From positions 27,165,460 to 27,229,459 of the forward strand of contig OX155961.1 in assembly GCA_944548615.1 (NCBI GenBank): a stretch of 64,000 nt of DNA. Reading direction: 5' to 3'. The stretch comes from Micropterix aruncella. Lineage: Eukaryota > Arthropoda > Insecta > Lepidoptera > Micropterigidae. The position numbers and the translations under genes are program-made. A model generated the notes under the pieces. That model worked only from the letters and a program-made list of their open reading frames with translations, searched no databases and was not told the DNA's origin. Below are positions 34,000-45,717 of the stretch, piece after piece (position 1 is the first letter of the stretch; each line of letters begins with the position of its first letter).

Positions 34000-34072
34000 T
34001 ATATATCCATACAGATACATGTATATATATCCATACAGATATATATATATCCATACAGATACATGTATATTT
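34000..34072 (+). repeat. Short tandem repeat, about 3 units
   Basis: Three units of ATATCCATACAGATA separated by TATATA or CATGTATATAT. Confidence 0.7.
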
Positions 34073-34074
34073 CC

Positions 34075-34612
34075 AGAATGTTCTCAATAAGATCTTACAT
34101 TTAACACTAAATTCGATATATTAATGTTAATTTATGGACATTTAGGCATTTAGACAACTACTCACTTGATATTTATAACTATATACATGGCCCAGTGGCT
34201 TAATGCTAGAACGCCTGATCTTTTATTGTAAAGTCCCGGGTTCGATTCCCGGCTGGATCAAAATTTTCCGTTGGGATAAAATTAACGAAATGCATTTCAT
34301 TTCTGTTGATCGAATGCAATAACAAAACTCACACTTACACACGTTACACGCACACATACATATCACATTCATAGTAGGGTAGACATACATTCAAAGTAGG
34401 GTAGGCTGTAAGAGATTGTCATATGATAATAAACCCACCCATTGTGAAATTTTGCAATAAAGAGTAAAAACAAACAAACAAACGACAGTTAAGGTAGGTA
34501 CCTTACGATACATGGGATGACATAACGATTCTAACAATACCCCACACTTTTAATTGGTTCAAGCGTTTAGAAATTATGGTGGAATAAAGAAACGGAAAAC
34601 ATACATAGATGA
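34075..34612 (+). repeat. Family H, copy 1, split by a SINE
   Basis: The pieces 34075-34186 (TTCTCAATAAGATCTT, GTTAATTTATGGACATTTAG) and 34484-34612 (GGGATGACATAACGATTCTA, AAGCGTTTAGAAATTATGG, AAAGAAACGGAAAACATACA) match 59400-59504 and 59699-60175 in order. Copy 2 has different insertions, so each copy supplies empty sites for the other. Confidence 0.7.
34187..34483 (+). mobile_element. tRNA-derived SINE, copy 2
   Basis: Same family as 17613-17880. The head has GGCCCAGTGGCTTAATGCTA and the B box GGTTCGATTCC (34239-34249). The body shares GTTGGGATAAAATTAA, CACACTTACACACGTTACAC, TAGTAGGGTAG (twice) and TGTAAGAGATTGTCATATG, and ends in CAAA repeats (34468-34483). Its position relative to copy 2 of family H shows it is an insertion. 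Confidence 0.85.
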
Positions 34613-35430
34613 ACCTGTGACGGGCCACCCCTCGCTAGACTCCAAGTTGTTTGATGTGAGGAGGTGGTGTCAACTTGCGGGTTATCTCCCTATTGAAAGT
34701 CGATTGAAAGTATATCAGAATGGTATTTATTGTATCAGAAGGAATTTATAGTCATTTATATTGATAGTTTGTTAACGCTTCCCGAATATGCCAGGGGTTG
34801 ACGCGAATGCGGTCGGCTATCTACCTGAAATTACGAGGGTGCATGGATAAGGATTATAGTTTGTGCTCAGAGTATCTCGTACTCGACACGGCTCGAGTCT
34901 GTAGGAGTTCAGACTGATGCTTGCTCGTTTCGATATGAGGAAGGAAGGAGGAGGTACCCAAAATAGTCGGACCCGTCGACCCAACTCGTGAAAGTGGTAC
35001 CGGGTTGATTCCGCCGCTCTTTTGGGGGAGTGATCATTCGAGAAATGATACCCTGGTGCTATTTTCGCCGCCTTATAAAGGCCGAAAAATGACGCAATCC
35101 AAAATATTCCGACTAAAAATGTTTATTTTTTTATATTTTATTTTATTATTGTTAAGGTAATAAACCAGTTTTACAAAACATTGGGTACAAAATTATTAAC
35201 TTTCAAAGATAATGCTAATAACATGTTTCCACTTAAATATTCATAATTTAAACACCTAACAGTTTTCTATGAAGAACACACTCACATGAAAGGAGGTGGG
35301 AATTGGGAAGGGGGAGTCATAAAAGTAAATACAATTTTATGTGAATACACGTTCCATAATGTATACATATTATTGTCATACATATTATTTAAATGTATTC
35401 TTGAATACATATTATTAATATTATATTATA
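34613..35430. other. No gene recognised
   Basis: 34780-35100 is unique and GC-balanced; the rest is AT-rich. The frames at 34554-34751 and 35286-35477 have no motif. Confidence 0.35.
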
Positions 35431-35649
35431 CTAGCTGCGCCCAGCGGTTTCACCCGCGTGGTGATGGAAAATTGTGATAATGATGACAGAAAACCATATA
35501 TCTTTATAAATTATAGCATATGTGTTATTCTGATGTGTAAGCTATATTATTGTAAAGTTTCATCAAAATCAATTCAGTAGTTTTTGCGTGAAAGAGTAAC
35601 AAACATCCATACATACATACAAACTTTCGCGTTTATAATATTAGTAGGA
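35431..35649 (-). mobile_element. Short non-autonomous Helitron, copy 2
   Basis: Inverted relative of 11560-11782. CTAG at 35431-35434 is preceded by A on the plus strand (a T after the element), and the 5' end TCCTACTAATATTATAAA is read inward from 35649. Internal blocks match in order. Confidence 0.8.
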
Positions 35650-35740
35650 TAGTAGGATAGAATTTAAATTTCGAATGTCAATTTCTTAGATTTTTTTCCT
35701 ACTTACTTGACAGTTATCGTTATATTTTAGATAATTCACA

Positions 35741-35892
35741 CTCTATCTTTATAAATTATAGCCTATGTGTTATTCTGATGTGTAAGCTATATTATTGTAA
35801 CGTTTCATCAAAATCCATTCACTAGTTTTTGCGTGAAAGAGTAACAAACATCCATACATTCTTACAAACTTTCGCGTTTATAATATTAGTCG
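35741..35892 (-). mobile_element. Helitron 5' half, same family
   Basis: It repeats the 5' two-thirds of the adjacent copy (ATAATATTAGTCGGA end, TTTTTGCGTGAAAGAGTAAC, TGTTATTCTGATGTGTAAGC) but lacks the CTAG end. A tandem partial copy, not a separate clean insertion. Confidence 0.65.
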
Positions 35893-35935
35893 GATAGTGC
35901 GATTACAATGATACGTCAACACCGTCATCAATTAT

Positions 35936-36450
35936 TGCTTTTTAAGAGCGATATATGACTAATTGAATAGGTACGTCAATATCGCCGAGCTGCGTATTAT
36001 ACATTTTACATACTCTATAAATAAAACAGTTTTGTGCATAATTAATGCGTGATTGAAGACCATGAAAGCTAGCTGCTTCGATGTAATTGGGAAAGGACAA
36101 AAAGAAACGATAATTCAAATGTTTCAAGAACAAATTTTGAATACGTTCAATTCATTTTACGTGAACATTATTAGCTTGGAGACCATATTTGAGACGCATA
36201 TTCGAGGTGACTGCGGACGAATGCGTTGTATAAGAGTAAGAGAGAATGTTTAACTGGGAACTGTTTTGAAGATCGAAGTACGAATCCTAACACACTATAT
36301 GCTTTTTTAGTGATGTTATCTATATGATAGTTAAATAATAACTTACTATCTAAAAAAACACCTAGATCCCAGATTGCATTCTTTTTGGTTATCGAGAAAC
36401 CATTTACAGTAGGTATATGTTGTTTAATATAACTGATTTGACAAAGTAGT
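35936..36450 (-). pseudogene. LINE ORF2 fragment (post-polymerase region)
   Basis: Minus-strand reading: TVNGFSITKKNAIWDLGVFL, DSKLLFNYHIDNITKKAYSV, LLLLYNAFVRSHLEYASQIW, SPS, then two stops. In a neighbouring frame it continues IERIQNLFLKHLNYRFFLSF and MYNTQLGDIDVPIQ to about 35942. The order DLGVxLDSKL, ITKKAYxxLGF, RSHLEYxxxIWxP, IExIQxxFLKxL is that of jockey/CR1-group ORF2 beyond the catalytic FADD motif. Both ends are truncated. Confidence 0.75.
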
Positions 36451-37294
36451 TAAAATTCGTGCTAATTCAGCACTTCGCGAGGTGGAACAATGGCTGGATT
36501 GACGTCAGTGCATTTCACTGGAATTCAATGCATTTGTTGACTGGCATGTAAGATACATGATTGGCGATTAGCTCGGGTTTGCCTACGGCAAAATGTATAT
36601 AAATTTATATTTACATTTACATTTACATAGAGCGGGGTTTACTATAGAGCTATAGCATTACTATAGAGCGGATTTCTATAGAGCGGCGCACATTTACATT
36701 TATATTTACATTTATATAAATTTATATACATTTTGCATACATTTTGCCATAGGCATCCATTATTGGACGCCTCACATTTGAGTGGATCGTTACAAACCCT
36801 TAACACATAACACCCTTGTTTTGTTGGGCAGTCGTGTAAAATATAGTTAAAATTGCAATTTTGCGCCGATTGCATACGGGGTCATCTTAGTAGTTTTGTC
36901 AAAGAATGAGGTTGTTTCGTGGCATCGGGTCGACCGCTTTGAATTATCGCTATATCCTTCGGTCGATCACGCCACCGCGAACGCAAATGATAATGCAATA
37001 GGCACACGGCAAAAACAAAGAGTGCGATGCGCATGCGCGCGATAATTAGCGATTCGCCAACTCAAAACTGTGTCTTCATACAAACGGGGTAATTGCCTGA
37101 CTCTTAAAATATGTTATCGGGTTATTGGGCACGTCACGCGACCGGCGAGCGGTCAAACGAACGGACGCAAACGCAACGCTAATGCGACGCGGTTGCCAAC
37201 TTTAGAACAAAAAGGTATTTTTTTGCGTCGAAAAAAGGACTTTACACAATACTACAATTTGGATTTTAATACGATCAGATACTACAATTGGATT
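36451..37294. other. Spacer with AT-rich short repeats
   Basis: 36595-36725 is a mosaic of TTTACATTTACAT and CTATAGAGCGG units in both orientations. At 36843-36868 a 26-mer has an exact complement at 39711-39736. 36890-37290 is unique. The last 50 bp before 37295 contain TACTACAATT...GGATTTTAAT twice, related to the 280 family. Confidence 0.45.
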
Positions 37295-38117
37295 TTAAGG
37301 CGACATGATACCTGGGAACGATCATATCTGAGGAATTTTGATTAACTCAGCTAGGCAGCAGCTGAACAGTGAATTCTTTAGCATTAATTGTTGAATAATT
37401 TTTTATGTATTTTTAATCGATAGCTTTAATTGAAAGGTCACATATGTTTCTGCAACGTTACTTAAACGTGAAAACCTTTAATTGGCTCTCTGTTATCCTA
37501 CTTCTCTTTTTGTTAAATTATAATAAGCTGTTGGTTGTCCTAAAAATAAATAAATAAATAAATAATTTTTAGTTTAATGAGATTTTTGAAAAATATAAGC
37601 ATTAATTAAAAAAAGTTTCTAAGTGAATCCCTCGATAAGGGACCAATTTAAAATTTGGACTCAAAAAAGGTGCACATTGCCTTGGACATTTAAACTGACT
37701 TCGAAAACTTTCATTCGCGTTTACTCCTACAATGTAAGCGGTAAGTGTGTCTTATTACGATTTCAATTTATGATTTGACTGGTTAATTGTCTAGGGCATC
37801 ACTTAGCCACACTTTTTATTTAGGCCCTAAATTAATTAGAATTAATTGAAACCTGAGAGCGCTCTGAGAGTTACGCTAATTATACTTTTCCATTAACACC
37901 CTTATACCACTACCGCGTAAAGATAGTTATTCTGTGCTAGCGCTGCGATTGACTGTTTAGTATGCGCCTGGTTCCCGGCGCTAGCGGACGTGGAATCTGC
38001 GCTTGACGCCTTGTCAACCCTGGAGTTTTATTGGTTAAACCCTACTAAATAGACTCCGCCTATTTTTAGCGTGTCCGCCCATTTCGGATATTTTTCTGAG
38101 GTCTCATGTCGCCTTAA
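37295..38117. mobile_element. TTAA-flanked element with GGCGACATGA ends, copy A
   Basis: TTAAGGCGACATGATACCTG at the left pairs with the complement of CAT(G)TCGCCTTAA at 38105-38117. TTAA lies at both edges (37295-37298, 38114-38117). Almost the whole body matches copy B at 60514-61107 in the same orientation, except for about 230 extra bases. Upstream ATACTACAATTGGATTTTAA and downstream GCGAAACGCAACGTG join into the 280-family sequence (compare 56700-56740), giving an empty site that contains TTA(A/C). TTAA targets suggest piggyBac-type transposition, but the GGCGAC terminus is not the usual CCC. Confidence 0.78.
37340..37570 (+). mobile_element. Short LINE/SINE-type insertion in copy A
   Basis: Present in copy A but absent from copy B. 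It starts near GCTAGGCAGCAGCTG and ends TTGTCCTAAAAATAAATAAA plus further AAAT units, a typical lepidopteran LINE tail. Probably a 5'-truncated LINE end. Confidence 0.6.
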
Positions 38118-38600
38118 TGCGAAACGCAACGTGTATATGGCATCGATATTTCCAAAAATTGATTAATCTTCTATTATTTTTTTTCAATATGTCGACTTTC
38201 GTGGTATAACAGTATGGCGGCGCACTATAGATGGCGCTATAAACAGGCCTATATAGTATAACACAATACAAATGATTTTTAAAGTCAAAGCTTTTATTAT
38301 TTTAAGGTTATTTACATAAAGATGTCATTTTTTTATTTGGTAAGGTATACATAATAATAAATACGTAATAATTAAGCACTTCGTTTAGATAGACTAATAG
38401 ATGGAATTCTATCTCTCCGTAATATTTCGGTGATGTAATCAGCCTTTATAAGAAATGCGATAGATATTGTTATCATTAATTACATTATTGGGTTTTATAA
38501 TCAATCAGTCCTTTTTGAAGAACCATTCTTTTTCAATGTTATTAGAGATGGCTAAATAAATTGCTACTAGTATGACCGTCCATGATATAAGAAAACGCAT
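38118..38600 (+). repeat. 280-family copy, interrupted by the TTAA element
   Basis: GAAACGCAACGTGTATATGG, TTGATTAATCTTCTATTAT, AGATGGCGCTATAAAC, GTGATGTAATCAGCC and ATTATTGGGTTTTATAATCA match units at 56.1-57.1 kb in order. Confidence 0.65.
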
Positions 38601-39997
38601 TGCGACATTTCAGTAGGGTTGCCAAATTGGACTATGGAATTGAGTTATCTTTCTTTATTTTATTTTATAAAGTTATCCAATACAAAAAAAAAGATTTTGG
38701 AAAAAAAAACAAATGTTAAAATAATAATATTCTTAACAATTTTATTTGCGAAGCTGACAAGATGCCGTTTGTGTAAATTTTATCACCCCACTAGATTGTA
38801 TACCTTTTCTGTGGTGGTAGTATTCAAGACATAGTGACTTCATTTTTACTGTTTTTTTTTAAATTATTTTTTCCGATCGTTCATTCATTCTTTAAAAAAA
38901 TAAATTAAATATATAAATAAATAATTAATATTAATTATATATACATAAGAAAATATGTTAATATATAAATAACTAAATAATTAAATCTATAAATAAATAA
39001 AGAAATATATTGACCAATACATTAAGAACCTTAAAAGGTTCCTTACTATGCATATATAACATTGTAAATCAAATTATTTAATATAATAATATATATTTTT
39101 TAAACATAATCAACTAAATGTATATGCTGTCAAGTAGCAAGTAACAGATATGTCAGTCAGGATGTGAGTCACTATTTCTTCGCACTGACTTCTACTGTTC
39201 GTCATGAGTCACTTGATAATATATTTTTTCAGAGTCAATCTGCTAATTGTACTCTGTTCTTTAGCTTCCATCTATCTAATATCATATATAACGAATAGCC
39301 GCTCAGACATGCCTAATCTTGATTGCTCAGAGCTACGATATTACGTGCGGAATCAGTAATGTAACGGGATTTATCCAGCAGTTCTTCAGTCAGATGGAGG
39401 TGTTCTTAAAACGTCTACCTATCCCTGTCACTGGCAACCGCTGGGCGAAGTGTCCACGGTCGCTGGCGTCGAAACGTGGATGCTCGTCGAGGCGTCCGCA
39501 AAAAAGGCGGCGTCGTCACCGGCACAGTTAAGGCGGCAACAGACTGGCCGTCCGCGGCGCCGAGTCACGGAAACCGGCGCGGCGTCCCCGTAACTCGCTC
39601 GTATCCGGGACATCGCGCCACCGTGCCACTGTCCGTCACCGTCCGCACCGCACGCGCGTCCGTTTCGATACACCATATTCACATTTTATATTAATTCAGA
39701 TTAGGTACTTCGGCGCAAAATTGCAATTTTAACTATTTCTTCAAGGTCAGGTCATTTTATTGTATAGCTTTGCCGACAGAAAACTTATGATCGTAGCACT
39801 AAAAAAGACGTTCGAAAAAGAGTTTCGGTTAGTCATATTTGTTTTCTTTTTTTTGCATGTGTACGACTTTTGGGGGCTCCACGTGCAAGTCTTTATGGCA
39901 CATGCACGATCATGGTTTTCGCATAGATTTTATTGTATAATATGTCGTTCCGCCCCAGACTAGAATTAGATATTATGTGATAATACTGATTGTATGT
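38601..39997. other. AT-rich, then a CpG-rich island at about 39430-39670
   Basis: 38600-39130 is AT-rich. 39430-39670 is strongly GC- and CpG-rich, with open frames on both strands that lack motifs. It is the most promoter-like or exon-like patch in the window, but no start context, splice pair or protein domain could be defended. Confidence 0.4.
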
Positions 39998-40690
39998 ACT
40001 AGCTGCTGCCCGCGACTTCGATTCACGTAGAGTTTCGAATCGAAATGTTAATTTAAGTAGGGTGGCGTTTATTTGCCTTTTGAGACGCTACCTTCACGTA
40101 TATAGTGCAATCATTGTGTCATGTCCTTCGCCACCCGCATCCTTCCGCTGAACGCTGATCTTTTCAGGCCAGCCGCCACCGCGCCACGGCTGGATATTTC
40201 AAGATGCTTGCAAGCGTTACTAATTTCAATATATCTCTTTTAAACTATACCACCTTAAAATGTACAGTATACCTACGGCTAATTTTGTCTCCATTAAACA
40301 CTCGTCATGATGGAATAATTAATTTTGACAAGGATTCATACAAAATATTGCAGCAGACATGAAAGCAGTTATTGTGGCTTAAATATAAAAAGTAGATATA
40401 TGCTGTCGCACACTTTTAAATAGATCTCTTTATCGTACATTACTTTCACATACCAAATATAAAATCGTTTCGTCAGCGCACGCCGACGAACATTTTCCTC
40501 CAATTTGATTTTCAAATATCCTGATTACGTATTGAAAACCAATATTTATCACAATAAATTATAGCCAATGGTACTCGTCGATAATATAGCTTTCCATTAG
40601 TTAAATATGTTTTCTAATCGAATTAGTAGTTTCGTAGATTACATCCTGCATACAAACTTACAAAGTTTACTTCTTAATAATATCAGTATA
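39998..40690 (-). mobile_element. Helitron-like element, minus strand
   Basis: The plus strand reads ACTAGCTGCTGCCCGCGACT at 39997, the inverse of a Helitron 3' end (GCGGGCAGCAGCTAG|T). The far end near 40690 (TTAATAATATCAGTATAGGT) is the inverse of an 'ATAT(C)TGATATTATTAA' type start. The 5' boundary is less certain than the 3' one. No Rep/helicase gene. Confidence 0.55.
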
Positions 40691-40749
40691 GGTATGCATT
40701 TTATCATTGTTTTGGATAATATATATGTTGTGCAATAATATAAAAACAT

Positions 40750-42291
40750 ATATTTTTTATTTTATTTTTTTTTATTTTATTTGTTACAACTTGGTATAGA
40801 GTTAACAGTGAGATCGTACAGATATGATTTGTAATTATTTATATAAGTAATAAGAAAATGAATACATCCCATACGATCATTCTAGACGAATGCCCAACTA
40901 GACCGAACAGCCTGTATCTGGGCATACGAAATATATAGCCTTTGTTTTTGGAGTAGTAGTGACGTTTGAGTAGTACTGACTAATAGACTACTTTCAATAC
41001 TAACACTAAGATAATGAATAAAGAAATAAAATATAAGAAAATAACTGAAAAAAAGAAAATTAAAAAATAAAATGGCATAAAATAGTAAACATATTAATAC
41101 AAATATATTTGATAAAGGGTTAGTAACATACATATATACACATATACACATACAAACATATATACATACATATATAATAATACACACACACACATATATT
41201 TTAAATTATTGTATGAAGCAATTCATTTTAGTCTTTGTATGACCTACTTCGTAAAGGAGCCATTTTTTTACTTTTATCTTAAATTGGTGTATATTTTGAA
41301 CATTTTTTACTGACTCTTCTAAAGTATTAAAAAATTTTGGGGCGATGAAATACAACTGTCTTTGGGCAAAGGTTGTATGTACGTGAGGAATTACATAGTT
41401 CGTCCCTTCAGCTATTCTAGTTGGTCTTTGCTGCTGGCTTCGGGAACGTTTCTCTAAGGTCTTGTAAAAATGTATTAGGCATTGTTTCACGAACAACTGA
41501 CGAATATCCAAAACACTTGCTTCGCTGAACAGCAGGTCAGAGTCATGGCGGGGATGTTTTCTGTAAGTAACCCTCAATATTAATTTCTGGGCTTTAACCA
41601 GTGGTTCAAGTACTTGTTTCGTACAGGCCCCCCATGCAATGATACCGTGCATCCATAAGCTTTGGCAAAGCGCCGTGTACATAATTTTTAACGTCGGTTT
41701 TGCCAGAATATTACGTAGCTCACGAAAGACGTATACTAACTTTCGAGTGCGTGATGTAAGTTCATTTAGTTGGTTCTTCCAGGTTAACTTGGAATCAATG
41801 GTCAAACCAAGATACCTAATCTCGCCTACTTTATGAACGATCGGGCAGGCGCAGTTGGGTGGCTTAGGGCAGTTGATAGAGTGAACCTTTAGTTGGAATT
41901 CGCTTGTTGTAACGTCTGATCGCAATCCAAATGAGACCATTTTAGTCTTTGAAGCATTCAGCGTCAGCACGTGTCTATCTAGCCAACCTTTCACAATGTC
42001 TAGATTCATCTGCGATTTTTCGAAAGCTTCTTTCCATGAATTGGCTACCGTCAGCAGGACAGTGTCATCTGCAAAAGAGACGATCCGTGTGTTGTCCCCG
42101 AGTGGCAGGTCACATATCTCGTTGACGTACAATAGGAAGAGGACCGGGCCGAGGACACTGCCTTGGGGAACGCCATATCGAACTTTTGCATTATCACTTT
42201 CGATTCCATCGATTACCGTGATCTGCGATCTGTCCTCTAGGTAATTTTTGAACCACTGATTCTCCTTGCCATTGCGAATTGGGTCGCTAAG
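40750..42291 (-). pseudogene. LINE with reverse transcriptase fragment (jockey/CR1-like ORF2)
   Basis: Minus-strand frame from about 42289 to 41206. It starts after a stop with ENQWFKNYLEDRSQITVI, then the palm motif GVPQGSVLGPVLF, the catalytic FADDTVLL, LNASKTKMVSFG, YLGLTIDSKLTWKNQL, the thumb region LRNILAKPTLKIMYTALCQS, LEPLVKAQKLILRVTYRKHP and the C-terminal TTFAQRQLYFIAPKFFNTLE. It makes RNA-templated DNA in target-primed retrotransposition. The endonuclease, ORF1 and N-terminal half of the polymerase are missing, so it is a 5'-truncated copy; what remains from the QG motif on is one uninterrupted frame of about 360 codons, the best preserved coding sequence in the window. The 3' part contains TG/TA-rich low-complexity DNA (41090-41200) and ends at a T-rich (A-rich on minus) tract at 40751-40783. 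Confidence 0.88.
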
Positions 42292-42823
42292 CTATTCGAT
42301 ATGTTTATCCATTTTCTAACGATTATAATTTAAGCTATACGTATTTAATTTATTTTGCTACACTGATTTCTACGCACTCATATATGGGTTAGCCGAACCA
42401 CTTTGGGCTATAGGTCTTACTTTAAAATGTTCAAGTGGTTTGGCTGAAGAGGCAATGCTGATTACATTGTTACATAAAGATTCCATGAGGGGCTATAAAG
42501 CTTCCAAACCTTACTGTAAATTAAAAATAAGGAATGAGGTATAGCTTTTAGTTATAAAGGGATAAGAAATGACAATTATATTGTAATGCATATTAAAATA
42601 CGTGTTCTGTTATATACAATGTGATTAAAATATCATTAAAATATAACATTGTAAAAGAGAAAAATATGTCACTTTTTAACAAAACTTCGAAAGCTTTTTT
42701 ATATGTATGTGTATGTGTATTTTATGGATGTATTCTTTGTAATTTTGTTTGCTTTTCGATAGGGTTTATTTCTGTTTTTTAGTTCTGTGCAAAGTTATTT
42801 TTTCATGTCATTTTTATATGATA
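42292..42823. other. No gene recognised
   Basis: AT-rich sequence between the LINE and the Helitron. A short TATGTGTATGTGTAT run lies at 42703-42720. Confidence 0.35.
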
Positions 42824-43084
42824 CTAGCTGTACCCTGCGCGCGTTGCTACGCCAAATCGGTCGCATTCGAAATTCAAATTCGCCGCTTTAAAAAAAAAAA
42901 GAATTTTGGTTTTATTGAGGACACTAAAAAAAATCCTTTGGTCCGATCGGCACCAAACTTCACAGGAACCATCTCCAAACTAATCTAAAGTTTCCCTTAG
43001 AATTTCATAAAAATCGGTCAAGTGCTTTAGTAGTCCATAGCGGTCATACAGACAAACATTAATTTATATATATATATATATAGA
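42824..43084 (-). mobile_element. Helitron-like element of a second family
   Basis: CTAGCTGTACCCTGCGCGCG at 42824 is the inverse of a 3' end (GGGTACAGCTAG|T). The 5' end reads TCTATATATATATATATAAA inward from 43084, next to an A. Both borders obey A|T insertion. The internal phrase ATCGGTCAAGTGCTTTAGTA does not match 11560 or 35431, so it is a different family. Confidence 0.7.
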
Positions 43085-44699
43085 TGTAGAAATAAATTGT
43101 TCAAGTAAATTTACAAATATTTCGATAGAACAATTAAATATAGCATTAGGACAGTTTAGAATTATTGAGAATCTCCAAAAAAAATATCTATTATCTCGGC
43201 ATTGATAAATATAGATATAAAACGTAAGTCGTCGATAGACAATAGATATACGTTAGATGATCGACGATAGAACGATCATGTTGTAAATAATTTAATTACT
43301 TTTAGTGAATAAATATATTTGAATTGAATCGATTTGAACTGCATAACTAAAACGATAAACGGATTTTTTTGTAGTTGCTCCCCTGCTTATCATGCAATGA
43401 CCAAGTAGAATTCCGCGCTCAGATCATCAACCCTCAAGTTCAACACGAGGGACCAACCCAGAAACAGAAATTAAAAAATGTGAATAGGCTCTACCAACCA
43501 ACCGCACTTTGTTGGGACTGCAATTGCACAAAACTACGATGGCGCACTCACTTACATTGCATGTCACATTGGCCAAATGTGGAACATATACGGACCACTT
43601 AACGCGGTTTTTTGATCGAATGTTTGTAAGCCGATAATTATGTCGACTTTCCCGTCGCGTCGGAAAATGGTTTAGTACACATCACTTCCTTGAAAAGCGG
43701 TCTATTTGCACGCATGTTCTACTGTTACATATGCACCTCCACATGAAATGTGCCACTAATTTTTAGAAGTATTTTATACGTGGCATCACTTTATATGTAG
43801 ATTTAAAAAAGTTTTTGACTATATACTCAATATTTTGATTTTGAATGAAACTATTTATTAGTTAGTATTAGTTTGCATTGATTTTGGAAAGTAATGAATC
43901 TTGAATCAAAGTGTTTTAGGATTTGATTCTAATTTGCATTGATTTTAAGATATTTGTATACATTTGGTTACAATAAAAAAAACTGGTACATTTACTAGCT
44001 TCTTTTTAGAATAAAATCAAGAAACACCTAAAAACCGTCGAAATTACCGTACGCGGTAGTCACGTTTGGTGTTGAAAACTAGTATGAGGTTTCGTGATTC
44101 CAGGCGATTTCTTATAAACCTATCTTCATAATAATATGGTCGGCAGACACCACCAGATCTTACTCTGACTATTTTGAGCATTCGTTGTGTAGTTTAGTGT
44201 GGCAGGGAAACCCTTTGATACTAGGTAGTATTGCAGCTGGGTGATCGGGCTTTTCCACGTGGTCGGGTCGTATCACGTGGGGAAGACTTCAGACTTACCG
44301 CTTTCGTCTTTTGAAGGGGTGGCAGGTTGAAATGTGACTCGGAAAAACTGAAATTGCCACTATATCTGTCTGTAGTAGTATTAATGCTCTATAGAATTAG
44401 CGGACTGATTCGACAGCGCGATGCAATGTACATACGCTACTCAATATTCAGTTATCATCATTTTGGTTATTAAATAATATTTATTTTAAAGAAAAAATAA
44501 TTAATTTGAGTCTACAATCGTCTAACAAAAATATAGACTTTCAACCCTCAACCCTCAACGCAGTATTAAATTTAAAAAAAAATCACTTTTTCTCTTATAA
44601 TCTCCATACTATAGACCATCTATCCCGCATAGGGAGTTTTCGATAAATAACATTTTTTTCTCCATACAAGAGCGATCCACCACCCTTTAATGCACGCGA
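43085..44699. other. No gene recognised
   Basis: A LINE-like 3' fragment (GTGAATAAATATATTTGAA at 43304) is possible. 43370-43620 and 44020-44420 are unique and GC-balanced. The frame at 43375-43602 has no motif. Confidence 0.35.
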
Positions 44700-44805
44700 G
44701 AGACGGCTTAGCGCGAGACACTAGGACTTGAACCCAGCACGCTCTTACTACCAGATTATTAAACCATGTGGTACAATTTTTACCACATATAGTCAATAGC
44801 TGAGG
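44700..44805 (-). repeat. Possible tRNA-derived SINE head
   Basis: On the minus strand, GGTTCAAGTCC (B-box-like) follows TGGTAGTAAGAGCGTGCTGG. The upstream TGGTTTAATAATCTGG is a weak A box. It is not the same family as 17613 or 34187. The tRNA fold is poor. Confidence 0.4.
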
Positions 44806-45717
44806 TAAGGATTAAGTTGTTCAACGAATGGGCTCCGAGCCGCCTGCGTCGCTTCGTCGCATCGTCAACGGCGCAATCACCGACCGTGAAAAAGCTCCGT
44901 ATTCTCACGCCGTGTGATGTGACAATGTAATGGCCCTCCGGCCAAGAGATATTTGACCTTTAAATGGCTTCTTTACGATACGATGCGACTGTATATTAGA
45001 GTGTGCGGCGCTGCGGCCGCTTGAATGTCACATGTTAATGTGGCCATTACTTCCACTATAATGAGATATCAACGCAGATATACTATTCGAATCTTAATCT
45101 GTGCGAATGCCCAATTCAATCGAAACAACCTTGGATTTACACAAAGGAAATGTTATTACGCACGAGACAAAATACGTGCAGAGATGCTACCGGCAGATTT
45201 CGTAACTGCAACTAAAGCGCGGGGGGGGGGGGGGGGGAGGCTGGTATAGAAATAAAAAAAAAAATAAGTTGATTCATGAATCTTTTACATTTGGTATAGC
45301 TGATAAGTCTCAGATTGCTGTAGGTTAAAAAAAACTAATGATCTTTAAAAGAAAATTGAAACGCTTTTTTCTTTGGGAGATTATTAAATTTCCTTCTATA
45401 TAAATTTATAAAATATTAAAAACTGTTTTCATATAGTTTTTTTTATTAGTCACACACAAAATTTGTGTGCAAAAATCGATTTTATTTCTTTAAATTTGTC
45501 GTTGAACAGCCGTTGAAAAGCATTCTTTGTGTAAAACCGGGCATCGTGAAGTAGGACGACCAAAACTAAGATGACTGATTATATGCTTAAAACCTAAATG
45601 TACCTAATCCTAAGTGAACAGCTGTAATATTTAAGCCCAGAATAGGGTGGAATGGATGAAAATTCTTGACGAACATAAAAATTATAATGAGTTGTATCAC
45701 TAATGATGATGATAATC
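44806..45717. other. Unique segment with a 17-G run
   Basis: 44820-45010 is GC-balanced and unique. A run of 17 G at 45221-45237 is followed by an A run. The frame at 45025-45249 ends in this run and has no motif. Confidence 0.4.

Noticed and set aside
39428..39694. Three overlapping frames in the CpG island
   Set aside because: Mutually overlapping in different frames and both strands, as expected for GC-rich DNA; no domain or splice support.
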